Assembly (NCBI GenBank): GCA_020847985.1
Contig: JADLBC010000045.1
Location: forward strand, 29,243-93,242
Source: Dehalococcoidia bacterium
Lineage (GTDB): Bacteria; Chloroflexota; Dehalococcoidia; Tepidiformales; Tepidiformaceae
Direction of reading: 5' to 3'
DNA length: 64,000 nt
Under the pieces are notes generated by a model that saw only the letters and a program-made list of their open reading frames with translations, was not told the DNA's origin and ran no database searches. Numbering within the stretch: the stretch's first letter is position 1; each line of letters begins with the position of its first letter. The position numbers and the translations under genes are program-made. Below, one piece after another: positions 34,001 through 42,650 of this stretch.

Positions 34001-35224
34001 CGATTCCACGCGCACGGCGTCGGCGTACTCGAACTGGTTGTATCCCGTGTCCACGGCCGGGCTCGTCCCGTATGGCGTGGTAACCGTCACTGCCGCCAGG
34101 CCGGTCGCGTGTGCCGGTGCCGTCGCTGTGATCGACATGTCGGAGTTCACCGTGACGCCCGTCGCGGGGATGCCGTCGAACGAAACCGTGGAGGCGCCCG
34201 TGAAGCCGATGCCCGCGATGAGAACCGGCGTGCCGCCCACCGTCGGACCGCTGGACGGGACGAGACCGGTGACGGCCGGCAAGTCGTAGGTATAGACCGT
34301 GCGCGGACCGGCGAGCGACGTCCCGGTGATACCCGAAACCATGACCGGCACCGAGCCCGCGGCATGACCCGGCGCGGAAGCCACGATCGTCGCGTCGTCG
34401 GAGACAGAGAAGGCCACCGCGACGCCGTCAAACATCACCCATCGCGCGTCCGAGAAGCCGCTCCCGGTGATCGTTACGCTCGTGCCGCCTGAGGCCGGCC
34501 CGCCCGCAGGCAGCACCGAATCCACGGCCGGTGGCCCGCCGCCGACGTACAGCATCGGAAGCCACTGGAGGCCCGCGCCCGCGGGAGTCACGACCTTCGG
34601 CGAAACATACCCCGGCGCGTGGGCCGGGACGGTCACCTCAAGCGTTGTGTCGTTGATCACGTTGAGTCCGGTGCCCGGCACGCCGTCGAAGAGCACGCCC
34701 GTCGCAGCCAGGAAGCCGAACCCGCCGAAGGTCCGGACCACGCCTCCCGCTGATGGCACGACACCGTCGGACACCGAGAGCAGCGCCGCGGGGGCGTAGT
34801 AGAAGACGAATCCCGCGTCCGGGCTCGAACCGCCATCGTTCGCCACCTGGACGACGACATCGCGGGGATAGCTCGCCGGCGAGGTCACGGTCAGCAGGCC
34901 GTCGTTCACGATCGAAACGCTCGTCCCGGGCACGCCGCCGAAGGTGACGAGCGTCGCGCCCGTGAAGCCGCTGCCCGACACAGACACCACGGTGCCGCCG
35001 GATGTTGGGCCGTGCGCCGGGTTGATCCCTGAGACTACGGGTGCGGTCCCGCTCGCCCGCATGGGCGAACCGCATGGCCCGTCCACGTCTCCGCATGGGC
35101 TCGCGTGTGCTGTTGTAGGCTGCACGGCCGTCCCCGGCAGGCTCACCGCCGCGATCGCCACCACCACGCCCACCGCCCGTACTACGGCGGTACGCCAGGA
35201 CGACACCCGACCGAATCGCTCCAT
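28058..35224 (-). CDS. Giant secreted protein with eleven IPT/TIG repeats and two fibronectin-III domains
   Basis: 2388 residues from ATG 35224 (MERFGRVSSWRTAVVRA); the track start 35278 adds an unrelated leader. Signal peptide ends near TTAHAS. About residues 45-960 hold eleven IPT/TIG immunoglobulin-like repeats of about 83 residues, each with a GGTxVxIxGxGFxGAxxVTFGGVPGT core. A long unique region (about 960-2200) with several Cys pairs and Gly/Asn-rich stretches follows; two FN3 domains (PAAPQNVVATAV and PSAPTGLTAAGV) end the protein. No LPxTG, no C-terminal helix: released or non-covalently bound. Probably a surface adhesin, matrix or S-layer-associated protein. It lies upstream of, and on the same strand as, the kinase island. 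Confidence 0.9.
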   Translation of the reverse strand: MERFGRVSSWRTAVVRAVGVVVAIAAVSLPGTAVQPTTAHASPCGDVDGPCGSPMRASGTAPVVSGINPAHGPTSGGTVVSVSGSGFTGATLVTFGGVPGTSVSIVNDGLLTVTSPASYPRDVVVQVANDGGSSPDAGFVFYYAPAALLSVSDGVVPSAGGVVRTFGGFGFLAATGVLFDGVPGTGLNVINDTTLEVTVPAHAPGYVSPKVVTPAGAGLQWLPMLYVGGGPPAVDSVLPAGGPASGGTSVTITGSGFSDARWVMFDGVAVAFSVSDDATIVASAPGHAAGSVPVMVSGITGTSLAGPRTVYTYDLPAVTGLVPSSGPTVGGTPVLIAGIGFTGASTVSFDGIPATGVTVNSDMSITATAPAHATGLAAVTVTTPYGTSPAVDTGYNQFEYADAVRVESVSPSWGGPSFGGTTVTLTGKGFTSATSVTFGGNAGTALSVVNDGLLTVKTPATSAGLVPIVVTSPSGTSGGVPMFSVSSSPPPAVVGLEPDAGPSWGGNTVVIHGRGLASVTSVTFGGVPATIQSTGNTWVYAVAPPHAAGPVNVVVTSANGSSATGAASTYGYGRPRIFGGPAVIATAGQRIWLYGEGFTGTSNVTFDGVSGTSLTVQDDHTLSVDAPAHSTGLVGVVVSGSFGANTIPYVVPYVPIGTIGASPVAGPAAGGTTVSIFGSGFTGASSVTFGGVPGTGLIVGDDSQLVVVTPAHALGTVPVMVTSPAGTAGAHPYTYLPSPTVTNVSPATGSTAGGTTVTITGTNLSALVDVTFGGASGSALGVHSDTEITATTPAHAAGAVDVIVTTTAGPSATGPAAQFTYTQDGPVVSQIWTRGGPVGGGTSVGIYGTGFSGATGVTFGGVPATSEIVNDGYIAAVSPAHAVGTVDVVVTSAAGNSAPSSTSRFSYGTPWVGYVTPGTGPWVGGTAVMLSGGGFTGTTAVAFDGVPAASFNVVADNEIQAVTPYHQTGVSVIAVTGAGGFSDQTGEYLFAGIASVNHGFQHVSIGVPTTIVFTLGAGTTCYNDPDDPGTDTDVDCTVADLSLSPGVVMDFAVTPAPLTVGGTLVTVTFASNTSGSGSLGLRGPLQVPGINTTQFGQWFNWAAIAPELRHVSTAPAGQPVTGGGAAGQAGIADNGSAVVTRVRGSRNTACTVVPGTGIPGVLGFVPAVIPLTNAGQVVLTTGGGYDGPQPVGPQSPTFTDVYLFTGDFSNGGLPGATCISWTSTGAGQQTMSITYTGYDSATNSVLWDSDGDGNGLGLPYQPLVTEWSVLEKVRMPTTSSPADPVNGPSPSIALALALNPGTGLYELNLPGAQRAFDAVALGSHLNAASARFDSWLAGAAWTVALGPGSCGELTGTTSGVTSLTPQGIAGNPLHAVFTAGSALGNNCTPSSTATIVFTANEPILGSSQIFASDTLTITFTAPVTHKYVLLAWAGQRVVLEHDWRTPAGDTAQSGAPVGACPFTAPDNVIRYVLGAGPGSFAGGLGATVVSPSEVTVEVTGSSQAGDIPASPQDACISRAIFESEDPGQVDVEAFPDGILASKAAWVIFYMKYDRVSLSFVTGVSKQYHNSSSLNPQYSPGNPWSLLNDSASNPISWNVSRDLLVRGRVKGWFVNENPSGRPQDATDALNVLPANRWVMPDDWALIAGGPADDPGGTPVTGTAETFRPYYDIMFGPNNEPGMALGDIYGLTGITVARVVADVANTATTFRVTSTSNIVPGSAIFIGPPFVLAPVLSIASSPPRVTLTGPLSGVPAGGAEIALPTGGLSPFEGPYSTLDIVVGGGNTPAAGSLATSGPVVAGAAPSNLAGFGPNRETAVGDGDINWWDAPMPPALVSVKIRGSGYLKLVWKHHVYYGGTLMPNYPNPYYVTNIPGSPFLPAVVPGGGYSWDSWGNDGPRGNGGAWASAGNGANGMGPYSTWNPLPAFLSAATQGTNAAGVADGTLSPAEVAEIAAIRSASSDATAARDLVVYSDNHGEFMVTANGDFKLTLAGCDTDPVGGGKWCDRNDIVGTGTVSAVAEYPDFRGKHFTVASNTIAANWTWGGYTDIVVHPGDSADVVYLVVHTLDRDGACAPQTALGAYSLHPALSWLDAVTLVGSYDVVSAASFFMEQQRATIAGQSGGGTIGAGSFSATGVQFYSVQSNEPGTTGIAEFPLSALAAPGQTDECQAWVRVQKGAQVPDSALISFATDEGTLAVDRVLFNPAPAAPQNVVATAVAGPGMQVTWTDASPGSTIAFAVYRWKWGLGNPVELAGVVPASQLSLVDPGLNPSTLYYYWVVAANTYGGTWSAAAHAVTLGGPPSAPTGLTAAGVNQSSVHIQWNDTSNNELGFIIFRSTGGSWDIVEWLPAGTTSYDDVGRNPNTFYFYWVWSWGWNGAAPSSSITLALTFP

Positions 35225-35248
35225 CGCTCCATCACCCCGCGGTGCGGA

Positions 35249-35278
35249 ACCATAAAGGAGTCGGATATCAGGCTGCAA
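35249..35278 (-). promoter_or_regulatory. Candidate promoter of the giant IPT-repeat gene
   Basis: Minus strand TTGCAG (35273-35278), 18-bp spacer, TATGGT (35249-35254). The -10 is 4 of 6 and the -35 3 of 6; transcript would start about 18 nt before the ATG. Confidence 0.35.
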
Positions 35279-35320
35279 TGGCCGCGCGGCCCCCCGCCCC
35301 GGAAGCCGTACATGAGTACG

Positions 35321-35342
35321 AAAAAGGGGCCTTTTCGGCCCC
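35321..35342 (-). terminator. Rho-independent terminator after clpX
   Basis: Minus strand GGGGCC-GAAAA-GGCCCC followed by TTTTT (plus-strand AAAAA 35321-35325). It lies 27 bp beyond the clpX stop and ends the tig-clpP-clpX operon before the giant gene's promoter. Confidence 0.92.
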
Positions 35343-35368
35343 TTCGCGTGGTCTTTTGATGCTGCCCG

Positions 35369-36691
35369 CTATGCGCTTTCGCGGCCGTCCGTGGCAGGTG
35401 GAGGCGGGGTGGCTTCGAGCGTGCCGCCACCGCGCGTGATGAGCAGGGGCCGCTGGCCGTTCAACACCGTCTCCGCGCTGACCACGCACTTGCGCACGTC
35501 GCCGCGGCCCGGGATGTCGTACATGACCTCCATCAGCGCCTGTTCGAGCACCGTCCGCAGGCCGCGCGCGCCCGTCTTGTGCTTGATCGCGGTCTGCGCG
35601 ATGGCACGCAACGCTTCGTCCGTGAACACGAGTTCCACGCCGTCCATGCCGAAGTACCGCTGGTACTGCTTCACGAGCGCGTTCTTGGGCTCGGTGAGGA
35701 TGCTGATGAGCGCGTCCTCATCCAGCGACGACAGACCCACCACCATTGGGAGGCGGCCGACGAATTCGGGGATGAGGCCGAACTCGAGCAGGTCGTCGTG
35801 CGTCACGTGCGTCAGGAGCTGGTCCGCGCGCTTGGTGCCGCGGAAGCCGCGGTCGGCCCGGAAGCCGATGCGCACATGGTCGCGCGTGAGCCGCTTCTCG
35901 ATGTGATTCTCGAGACCCTCGAAGGCGCCGCCACAGATGAAGAGGATGTTCTGGGTGTTGATCTGCAGGAAATCCTGGTGCGGGTGCTTGCGTCCACCCT
36001 GCGGCGGCACGTTCGCCACGCACCCTTCGATGATCTTCAGGAGCGCCTGCTGCACGCCCTCGCCCGAGACGTCGCGCGTGATGCTCGGGTTGTCCGACTT
36101 GCGCGCGATCTTGTCGATTTCGTCGATATAGATGATGCCCCGCTCGGCCTTCTGGATGTCGAAGTCCGCCGCCTGGATGAGGTGCAGGAGGATGTTCTCG
36201 ACGTCCTCGCCGACGTACCCGGCCTCCGTCAGTGCGGTCGCATCGGCCACCGAGAAGGGAACATCGAGCATGCGTGCGAGCGTCTTCGCGAGCAGCGTCT
36301 TCCCCGTGCCCGTCGGGCCGACGAGCAGGATGTTCGACTTCTCAAGTTCGATGTCATTCTCCGCCGCCGCGGAGATGCGCTTGTAGTGGTTATAGACGGC
36401 GACGGAGAGAACCTTCTTGGCCTGCTCCTGGCCCACCACATACTCATCGAGATGTTCGTAAATGAACTTCGGCGGCGGCACATTGCGGGTGCTGGCTTTC
36501 GCGCCAGTCGTCGTGGGAGTTGCCGAATGCGTGCCGGTCTCTTCGTCGATGATCTCGCGGCAGAGATCGACGCATTCGTCGCAGATATAGACAGCGCCGG
36601 GGCCGGCGATGAGGCGCCGCACCTGGTCCTGGTTCTTCCCGCAGAACGAGCAGTGATACTGGACCCTGTTGGATGAACGGTTACCGGCCAC
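35369..36691 (-). CDS. clpX: ATP-dependent Clp protease ATP-binding subunit ClpX
   Basis: 440 residues from GTG 36691, preceded by GGAGGGG; the ORF-track extension to 37105 is antisense noise over clpP. Zinc-binding domain [10 protein letters not shown]...[11 protein letters not shown]+ Walker [17 protein letters not shown], Walker [15 protein letters not shown]-type loop IGFRADRG (the ClpP-docking loop, here IGF as usual), sensor region KTGARGLR. Unfolds tagged substrates and feeds them to ClpP. Third gene of the tig-clpP-clpX operon, 13 bp after clpP, with a strong terminator after it. Confidence 0.97.
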   Translation of the reverse strand: MAGNRSSNRVQYHCSFCGKNQDQVRRLIAGPGAVYICDECVDLCREIIDEETGTHSATPTTTGAKASTRNVPPPKFIYEHLDEYVVGQEQAKKVLSVAVYNHYKRISAAAENDIELEKSNILLVGPTGTGKTLLAKTLARMLDVPFSVADATALTEAGYVGEDVENILLHLIQAADFDIQKAERGIIYIDEIDKIARKSDNPSITRDVSGEGVQQALLKIIEGCVANVPPQGGRKHPHQDFLQINTQNILFICGGAFEGLENHIEKRLTRDHVRIGFRADRGFRGTKRADQLLTHVTHDDLLEFGLIPEFVGRLPMVVGLSSLDEDALISILTEPKNALVKQYQRYFGMDGVELVFTDEALRAIAQTAIKHKTGARGLRTVLEQALMEVMYDIPGRGDVRKCVVSAETVLNGQRPLLITRGGGTLEATPPPPATDGRESA

Positions 36692-36704
36692 GCTGCCCCT
36701 CCCC

Positions 36705-37340
36705 TTAGGACTGGTTATTGGCGTCAGCAGGCCGCGCGAGCAGCTCGTCGACGAATCCGTATTCCTTCGCCCCCTGCGCATCGAGGTAGAAGTCGCGGTC
36801 GAAGTCGCGCGTAATGCGCTCGACCGGCTGCCCCGTGTGGTTGGCGATGATGTTCCGGATGATTTCGTTGTTGCGAAGGATCTCCTTCGCCGCAATTTCG
36901 ATGTCGGTGGCCTGACCACGCGCCCCGCCGAGCGCCTGGTGCATGTGGACGGTCGCGTTCGGCAGCGCGAACCGCTTGCCCTTCGCACCCGCGCACAGCA
37001 GCACCGTCGCCATCGAGGCCGTCTGCCCGACCGCGATCGTCGATACGTCCGGCTCGATGAGCTGCATCGTGTCGTAGATCGCGAGCCCGGCGGTGATGAC
37101 GCCACCCGGCGAATGGATGTACATCGAGATGTCCCGCTCCGGGTCCTCGCGCTGGAGGAAGAGGAGCTGCGCCACGATCAGGTTCGCGATCTGGTCGTCA
37201 ATCGGAGTGCCAAGGAAGACGATTCGCTCCTTCAGCAACAAGGAGAAGATGTCAAAGGCGCGCTCGGAGCGCGGGCCGCTCTCGATCACCGTCGGGATGA
37301 CTGCCCGCACCAGCGGGTGGACCGGTTGCGCCTGCGTCAC
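36705..37340 (-). CDS. clpP: ATP-dependent Clp protease proteolytic subunit
   Basis: 211 residues. Serine protease forming the 14-subunit Clp chamber. Catalytic triad is visible: Ser in [11 protein letters not shown], His in VHMHQALGG and Asp in [13 protein letters not shown]; the oxyanion GG is in [20 protein letters not shown]. Overlaps tig by four bases (ATGA) and precedes clpX. Confidence 0.97.
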   Translation of the reverse strand: MTQAQPVHPLVRAVIPTVIESGPRSERAFDIFSLLLKERIVFLGTPIDDQIANLIVAQLLFLQREDPERDISMYIHSPGGVITAGLAIYDTMQLIEPDVSTIAVGQTASMATVLLCAGAKGKRFALPNATVHMHQALGGARGQATDIEIAAKEILRNNEIIRNIIANHTGQPVERITRDFDRDFYLDAQGAKEYGFVDELLARPADANNQS

Positions 37341-38740
37341 GCGCGCTCCTCCTCCGTCGTGGGGACGTTCTCCCCGAGATCGTCGTTCGTCGCGGCCGCT
37401 TCCGTAGCCCCTGCAACGGTATTGTCATCGCCGTTGCCTGCCACGATGGCCGACAGGCGTTCAAGCGTCTGCTGGCTCAGCAGGTTCCGGCGAATGGTGG
37501 CGATGCCGTCCGGCGTCATGAAGAGTTCGCGGAAGCGGCTCGCTTCCTCACCCATCGGCGCGGCGATGCGGTCCAGTTCGGCCTCGACATCGGCTTCCGT
37601 CGGGTCGATGCCCTCCTTTTCGCCGAGTTCGCCGAGGATGAGCGCGCGCCGCACACGAAGCTCGGCGGCCTCGCGCCACGTCTCGCGAAACTCCTCCTCG
37701 CTCCGGCCGATGCGCGAAAGGTACGCCGCGTACTGCTGCCGGTCGTTCCCCATCGCATCCGAGACCATGTGGTCGATTTCGCGCTCCACCATCACGCGCG
37801 GGAAGTCCAACGTGGCGATTTCGAGCAACTTATCGATGGCCTCGTTCCGGACGCGCGTGTCTTCCTGCTCCACCAGCGCCTTTTCGATGTCCTCGCGGAT
37901 GCGCGCACGCACGTCCGCGAACGACTTGAAGTCATCGGCGTTCACCTTCGCCGCGAGTTCGTCGTCTTCTTCGGGGAGCTTCTCCTCTTCGACCAGCTTC
38001 ACGGTGAGCGTGAACGACGCCGGCTTGCCCTGGAAGCGCTCCACCCGGAAATCGTCCGGGATGGTGATGTCGACAGTCTTCACGTCGCCGGCGGACATGC
38101 CCACGAACGCTTCCGCCAGCCCGGGGACGAGCAGGTCCTGCCCTTCCTTCAGCTGGAATTCCGCATCCGTGTCCTGGACGAACGGCTCGTCGAACGTTTC
38201 CTCGGTGTCGCCCTCGGCCGGCTGGCCCTTGATGACACCCTCGACGTCGACGGTCAGGACATCGCCATGGGCGGCGGGGCGTTCCACCGTTTCGCGCTCG
38301 GCGAAGCGGCGCCGGAGCGTCATCACCGTTTCCTCGACCTGCTCGTCCGTCACCTCGACCGGCTGGCGCTCAACCCGGATGGAGCGGTAATCACCGAGGT
38401 CGATCGTCGGCCGCACGGCCACCGTCGCCTTGAAGCGAACGGGTTCGAGTTCGAGGATTTCGAGTTCGGGCTGCGCGATCGCCGGCACGTCTTCCTGCTC
38501 GATCGTCTCGTTGTAGACGTCGGGCACGAGCCGGTCGAGCGCCTCGCGAATGAGCCCCTCACGCCCGTAGGCGCGTTCGATCATGTGGCGCGGGGCCTTG
38601 CCCGGCCGGAAGCCGGGAATGCGTGCCTTCTGGGCGAGGCGCTTGTAAGCCGAATCCAGCGACTTCTCCAGCCGCTCGTCATCGACTTCAATATCGAGCT
38701 GTACGCGGCTCTCGGGGAGCCGTTCGAGGGTTACCTTCAC
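37337..38740 (-). CDS. tig: Trigger factor (ribosome-associated chaperone and prolyl isomerase)
   Basis: 467 residues from GTG 38740 ([18 protein letters not shown]). N-terminal ribosome-binding domain has the [17 protein letters not shown] signature; the central FKBP-type isomerase domain runs around [17 protein letters not shown] to [18 protein letters not shown]; the C-terminal chaperone arms follow. Binds nascent chains at the exit tunnel. A GGAGG lies 14 bases upstream of the GTG, rather far, so the exact start is slightly uncertain. First gene of the tig-clpP-clpX operon. Confidence 0.96.
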   Translation of the reverse strand: MKVTLERLPESRVQLDIEVDDERLEKSLDSAYKRLAQKARIPGFRPGKAPRHMIERAYGREGLIREALDRLVPDVYNETIEQEDVPAIAQPELEILELEPVRFKATVAVRPTIDLGDYRSIRVERQPVEVTDEQVEETVMTLRRRFAERETVERPAAHGDVLTVDVEGVIKGQPAEGDTEETFDEPFVQDTDAEFQLKEGQDLLVPGLAEAFVGMSAGDVKTVDITIPDDFRVERFQGKPASFTLTVKLVEEEKLPEEDDELAAKVNADDFKSFADVRARIREDIEKALVEQEDTRVRNEAIDKLLEIATLDFPRVMVEREIDHMVSDAMGNDRQQYAAYLSRIGRSEEEFRETWREAAELRVRRALILGELGEKEGIDPTEADVEAELDRIAAPMGEEASRFRELFMTPDGIATIRRNLLSQQTLERLSAIVAGNGDDNTVAGATEAAATNDDLGENVPTTEEERA

Positions 38741-38766
38741 GGGTGGGCTACTGTCCTCCAGAATCG

Positions 38767-38821
38767 AGTATAGCAAAGTGCCCGTTCCGCGACGGGAGCG
38801 GGAACTTCCCACCGGTGGGAA
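38767..38821 (-). promoter_or_regulatory. tig-clpPX promoter region with perfect 16-bp palindrome
   Basis: TATACT (-10, minus strand, 38767-38772) lies about 26 bp upstream of the tig start. TTCCCACCGGTGGGAA (38806-38821) is a perfect palindrome about 35-50 bp upstream of the -10, placed like an operator. No good -35 is seen. The palindrome also follows the stop of the next gene, so it could alternatively be an end structure. Confidence 0.5.
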
Positions 38822-38863
38822 CCTTCGCATGCCGCGGGACGCTCTCGCGCGGCATTCGAGACG

Positions 38864-39841
38864 CTAACGCAGGTTCAGCCGCGGCTCCAGCACATCCACC
38901 AGCGCGTCTCCGAGCAGGTTCCAGGCGTAGAAGAACAACACCACCGGCGTCGCCGCGCCGAGCAGCAGGTGCGGGTACTGCTGGAACGTGCGAATGAACC
39001 CCGCCTCGGAGATCAGGCTGCCGAAACTCGCCGCGGGCGGGTCGATGCCGAGGCCGAGGTAGCTCAACGAAACCTCCGCGCCCGCCATCCCCGCCATGCT
39101 GCTGCTGAGCCCGACGATGAAGAGCGGCATCACGCCCGGGAGGATGTGCCGGACGATGACGCGCCACGTCGATGCCCCCATCGCCTCCGCCGCCGTCACG
39201 TACGCCAGTTCGCGAATCGCCAGCGCCTGCGACCGCACGATGCGCGCGCTGCCCACCCACGCGAACGGCACCGTCGCCCCCGCGATGATGGTGAACTTGA
39301 GGAACGTCTTCGCCTCCGCGAACGACACCCACGTGTGGTCTTCGAACCAGTAGGCGAGGTCCGTGATGCGTGTCCGGAACGCGGCCGTGATGGCGAGGAT
39401 GAGGATGAGCGTCGGCAACCCGCCAAGCACTTCGCCCACGCGCATGATCGCCGTATCGACCCAGCCGCCGCGGTAGCCGGCCAGCAGACCGAGCCCTAGC
39501 CCGAGGAAGAACCCCCCCGTGACCACCACCACCACCGTGAAGAGCACCGTCGTCCGCGCGCTGTAGATGACGCGCGACAGAAGGTCCCGGCCGAGCGCGT
39601 CGGTCCCCAGCCAGTGGTCGGCGGAGGGCCCCTGCCGCGTCTCGCCCACGCGCAGGTTCTGGTCATTGGGGTCATAGGGGGCGACGAGCGGCGCCGCGAG
39701 CCCGACGGCGTAGAAGAGCAACAGGTACGCCACGGCGATGAGCGCGAGCTTCTTGCCGGCGAGCACGCGGAGTGCCGCCCAGCGTGGCCGGGTGTTCGCC
39801 TCGGGCGCGGCGAGGATGGCGCTGCTCTCGGCGACGGCCAT
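38864..39841 (-). CDS. Peptide/nickel-type ABC transporter permease (DppC family)
   Basis: 325 residues from ATG 39841 (MAVAESSAILAAPEANTR), preceded by GAGGGGG; the track ORF to 40495 is unrelated upstream sequence. DppC features: APLVAPYDPNDQNLR after the first helix, WLGTDALGRDLLSRVIYSART, and the EAMGASTWRVIVRHILPGVMP coupling loop. Pairs with the DppB-type permease two bases upstream. No ATPase genes follow. Confidence 0.94.
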   Translation of the reverse strand: MAVAESSAILAAPEANTRPRWAALRVLAGKKLALIAVAYLLLFYAVGLAAPLVAPYDPNDQNLRVGETRQGPSADHWLGTDALGRDLLSRVIYSARTTVLFTVVVVVTGGFFLGLGLGLLAGYRGGWVDTAIMRVGEVLGGLPTLILILAITAAFRTRITDLAYWFEDHTWVSFAEAKTFLKFTIIAGATVPFAWVGSARIVRSQALAIRELAYVTAAEAMGASTWRVIVRHILPGVMPLFIVGLSSSMAGMAGAEVSLSYLGLGIDPPAASFGSLISEAGFIRTFQQYPHLLLGAATPVVLFFYAWNLLGDALVDVLEPRLNLR

Positions 39842-39843
39842 CG

Positions 39844-40794
39844 TTACCCCCTCGCTCCGCCCACGCGGATGCGCGGGTCGATGAACGCGTACATGACATC
39901 GATGAGCACGTTCGCCAGCACGAACGACGCCGACCCGAACAGGATCAGCGCGAGCACCACGTCGAAGTCTGGAAGCTGCACCGCCTCCAGCGAAAGTTGC
40001 CCGATGCCGGGAATGCCAAAGAGCGTCTCCACGAAGAGCGCGCCGGCCGCCACCCCCGGCAGCGAGAGGCCGATGACGGTCACCATCGGCAGCAGCGCGT
40101 TGCGGGTGATGTGGCTGACGATGATGGTCTGCTCCTTCAGGCCCTTCGCCCGCGCCGTACGGATGTAGTCCTCGCTCAGCACGCCGATGACGCTCGCCCG
40201 CATCAGCCGTGCCACGCCGGCCACGCCAGGCAGGCCCATGACCAGCACGGGCAGGATCATGTTCGGCGAAAGGAATCCCTCCCAGCCGAGCCCGAACAGC
40301 TTGAGCTTCAGCACCAGCGCCCACTGCACGAGAGGGATCAGCACGTACGGCGGGATGGCGTCCAGCAGCAGCCAGCTCGAAATTGTGAGCGGGTCGAGGA
40401 ACGTCCCCCGTGCGAGCGCTGCGTAGACCCCCACCGGGATTCCGAGGCCGAACGAGATTACGAGGGCGAGCACGCCCAGGCGGCTCGATACCCACAGCTT
40501 CGGGAGGATGACCTCCGTCACGCTGAAGTCCCGGTACTTCACCGAGACGCCAAGATCCAGGTGCGCCAGGTTCCAGATGTACTTGCCGTACTGCACGGCG
40601 ACCGGCTGGTCGTACCCGTATTTGCGGCGCAGGACGTTCGCCTGCTCCTCATCGAAGCGGTTGCCCAGGATGGTCTCCGCCGGGTCGCCGGGCGCCAGCC
40701 GCAGCATCCAGAACACGAGGATCGAGATCACGAACAGGACAGGGATAGCCCAGAGCAGGCGGCGAATGGTGTAGCCGGCCAGCCCCGGGCCCAT
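39844..40794 (-). CDS. Peptide/nickel-type ABC transporter permease (DppB family)
   Basis: 316 residues, six helices. N-terminal YTIRRLLWAIPVLFVISILVFW, LAPGDPAETILG, and the coupling motif YIRTARAKGLKEQTIIVSHI identify DppB. Transports peptides, nickel or other substrates with DppC and the binding protein. Separated by six bases from the binding-protein gene and by two bases from dppC. Confidence 0.95.
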   Translation of the reverse strand: MGPGLAGYTIRRLLWAIPVLFVISILVFWMLRLAPGDPAETILGNRFDEEQANVLRRKYGYDQPVAVQYGKYIWNLAHLDLGVSVKYRDFSVTEVILPKLWVSSRLGVLALVISFGLGIPVGVYAALARGTFLDPLTISSWLLLDAIPPYVLIPLVQWALVLKLKLFGLGWEGFLSPNMILPVLVMGLPGVAGVARLMRASVIGVLSEDYIRTARAKGLKEQTIIVSHITRNALLPMVTVIGLSLPGVAAGALFVETLFGIPGIGQLSLEAVQLPDFDVVLALILFGSASFVLANVLIDVMYAFIDPRIRVGGARG

Positions 40795-40800
40795 CGTCGA

Positions 40801-42486
40801 TTACGGCTTCACGATGTCGACGTAGCGGTACTTCGGCACCGTCATCGACACGTTCGGCAGGCCCTGCACGCACGGCTTCACGAGCGTGTGCGCCACCGGC
40901 CAGAAGATCGGGATGATCGGCGCATCCTCCAGGATCTTCTGCTCAGCCTGCGCGTAGAGCCCGTACCGCTTGTTCCGGTCGGTCTCACGCCGCGCCTGCT
41001 GCAGAAGGGCATCGACTTCGCTGTTCTTGTACTGCGTGTAGTTCAGCGAACTGTCGCTGCGGAAGAGCTTGCCCGTGAAGTCCTCCAGGTCCGGGTAGTC
41101 CGCCGACCAGCCGTCCGAGAGCATCTGGAAGGTGCCCTTGCGCTGGTCGCGCAGGTACGCCACCGGGTCCACGGCCTCCAGCTGCACCGTGACCCCGAGG
41201 TTGTCCTCCCACCCCTTCTGAATGGCCACGAGAATGTCCGGCGAGTTGCCGCCCGAGCCGCCGTAGCTGAGCGTGATGCGCGGCATCTTGCTCCCGGCGT
41301 AGTTCGATTCGCTCAGCAGTTGCTTCGCCTTCGCGGGGTCGTACGAAAGCGACTTCACCGACTCGGTATAGCCGGGCATCTCCGGCGGCGTGAAGCCGTC
41401 CGCCACCCGGTACGCGCCGTACACGAGCAGCTTGTTGATGCTCTCCCGGTCGATCGCCATGGCGAAGGCCCTGCGCACCTTCGGGTCATCGAACGGCGCC
41501 TTCGTGGGGTTCATCGTGATGTACGAAACCGCCATCTCGTTCGTCGCCCGGTAATCCTTCGCGAGCGGGCTCTTGCCGGCCTTCACCGCATCGAGTTCGG
41601 TGCCGGGCACGAAGCCGATGTGCAGTTCATCGTTCTGGTAGCGCGTGCTGATCGAGCCGCCGCCGAGTTCGAAGCGCACTTCCTCCAGCTTCGGCACGCC
41701 CAGGTGGTAGCGCTCGTTCCGTACCAGCCGGATCTGTTCCGAAGGCGTGAACTCCACGAGCTTGAACGGCCCTGTCCCGTTCGGGCGGCGCGTCCAGTTG
41801 CGCGGGTCTTTCTCGATCTGCTCCTTGTCGACCACGAAGGCGACCGGGTAGGTCAGTTCGGCCAGGAAGAAGTCCGCGGGCTCGATGAGGGTGATCTCGA
41901 TCGTCTTCTCATCGACGACCTTCACGCCGCTCACATCCTTGGCCTTGCCCGAGAGCTTGTCCGTGATCCCCGCGATGTCGCCGAGGTACGCCTTCGCCGT
42001 CGGCGAGGCTTCCTTCGGGTCGGCCGCACGCTCGATGCTGTACTTGAAATCCGAAGCCGTCACCCGGCGGCTGTTCTGGCTGAAGACGATGTTGTCCCGC
42101 AGCTTGAACGTGTACACCTTGCCGTCGCTTGAGACGGTGGGCATCTCCTTCGCCAGGTCGGGGATGACCTTGAGCTCCGGGTCGAGCGTCATCAGTCCGC
42201 CGAAGATCTCGACGATGTACTCGCTCGTCTCCACATCGCCGACCTGGATCGGGTCAAGCTGCGTGTTCGGTTCGCCGCCGGGGACGATGAGCGTCTTGCC
42301 TTCGCAGATCTTGGCGACCGAGCCGGATTTCGGCGTCGCGGCACTGCCGCCGCTGCTGGGGGCATCGTCGTCGTCGCCGCCTCCGCCCGCGATGGCGACG
42401 ACGCCCACGACGCCAACCATCAGGATGAGGAAGGCGACAAAGCCCATGAGGAGCATCAGGGTTCGGTTCGACAAATCATCACCCAC
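40801..42486 (-). CDS. Peptide-type ABC transporter substrate-binding protein (family 5)
   Basis: 561 residues. N-terminal helix (LMLLMGFVAFLILMVGVVGVV) without a lipobox cysteine, so it is membrane-anchored; an Asp/Gly/Ser linker follows. The SBP_bac_5 fold is clear: YIVEIFGGLMTLDPELKVIPDLA, YTFKLRDNIVFSQNSRRVTASD, RRAFAMAIDRESINK, DGWSADYPDLEDF. First gene of a three-gene transporter unit; the two ATPases normally found with such permeases are not in the window. Confidence 0.94.
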   Translation of the reverse strand: MGDDLSNRTLMLLMGFVAFLILMVGVVGVVAIAGGGGDDDDAPSSGGSAATPKSGSVAKICEGKTLIVPGGEPNTQLDPIQVGDVETSEYIVEIFGGLMTLDPELKVIPDLAKEMPTVSSDGKVYTFKLRDNIVFSQNSRRVTASDFKYSIERAADPKEASPTAKAYLGDIAGITDKLSGKAKDVSGVKVVDEKTIEITLIEPADFFLAELTYPVAFVVDKEQIEKDPRNWTRRPNGTGPFKLVEFTPSEQIRLVRNERYHLGVPKLEEVRFELGGGSISTRYQNDELHIGFVPGTELDAVKAGKSPLAKDYRATNEMAVSYITMNPTKAPFDDPKVRRAFAMAIDRESINKLLVYGAYRVADGFTPPEMPGYTESVKSLSYDPAKAKQLLSESNYAGSKMPRITLSYGGSGGNSPDILVAIQKGWEDNLGVTVQLEAVDPVAYLRDQRKGTFQMLSDGWSADYPDLEDFTGKLFRSDSSLNYTQYKNSEVDALLQQARRETDRNKRYGLYAQAEQKILEDAPIIPIFWPVAHTLVKPCVQGLPNVSMTVPKYRYVDIVKP

Positions 42487-42650
42487 AGGCCGGGATTCGA
42501 TGACCTTCCGTCCAGGCCCAAAGCGCCGATTTCAGCCAGCGGAAACCGAGGAAGGTGCCGAAAAGAGTACACGGGCGCGGGCAGGGCCGGAACGGGGGCC
42601 GTTTCGCTCCGAAATGTGCTCTTTACCGCGCAACCAGTCTCCGAGGGAGC

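Noticed and set aside
36669-38390. 573-residue plus-strand ORF
   Set aside because: Antisense of clpP and tig; Ser/Arg-rich without domains.
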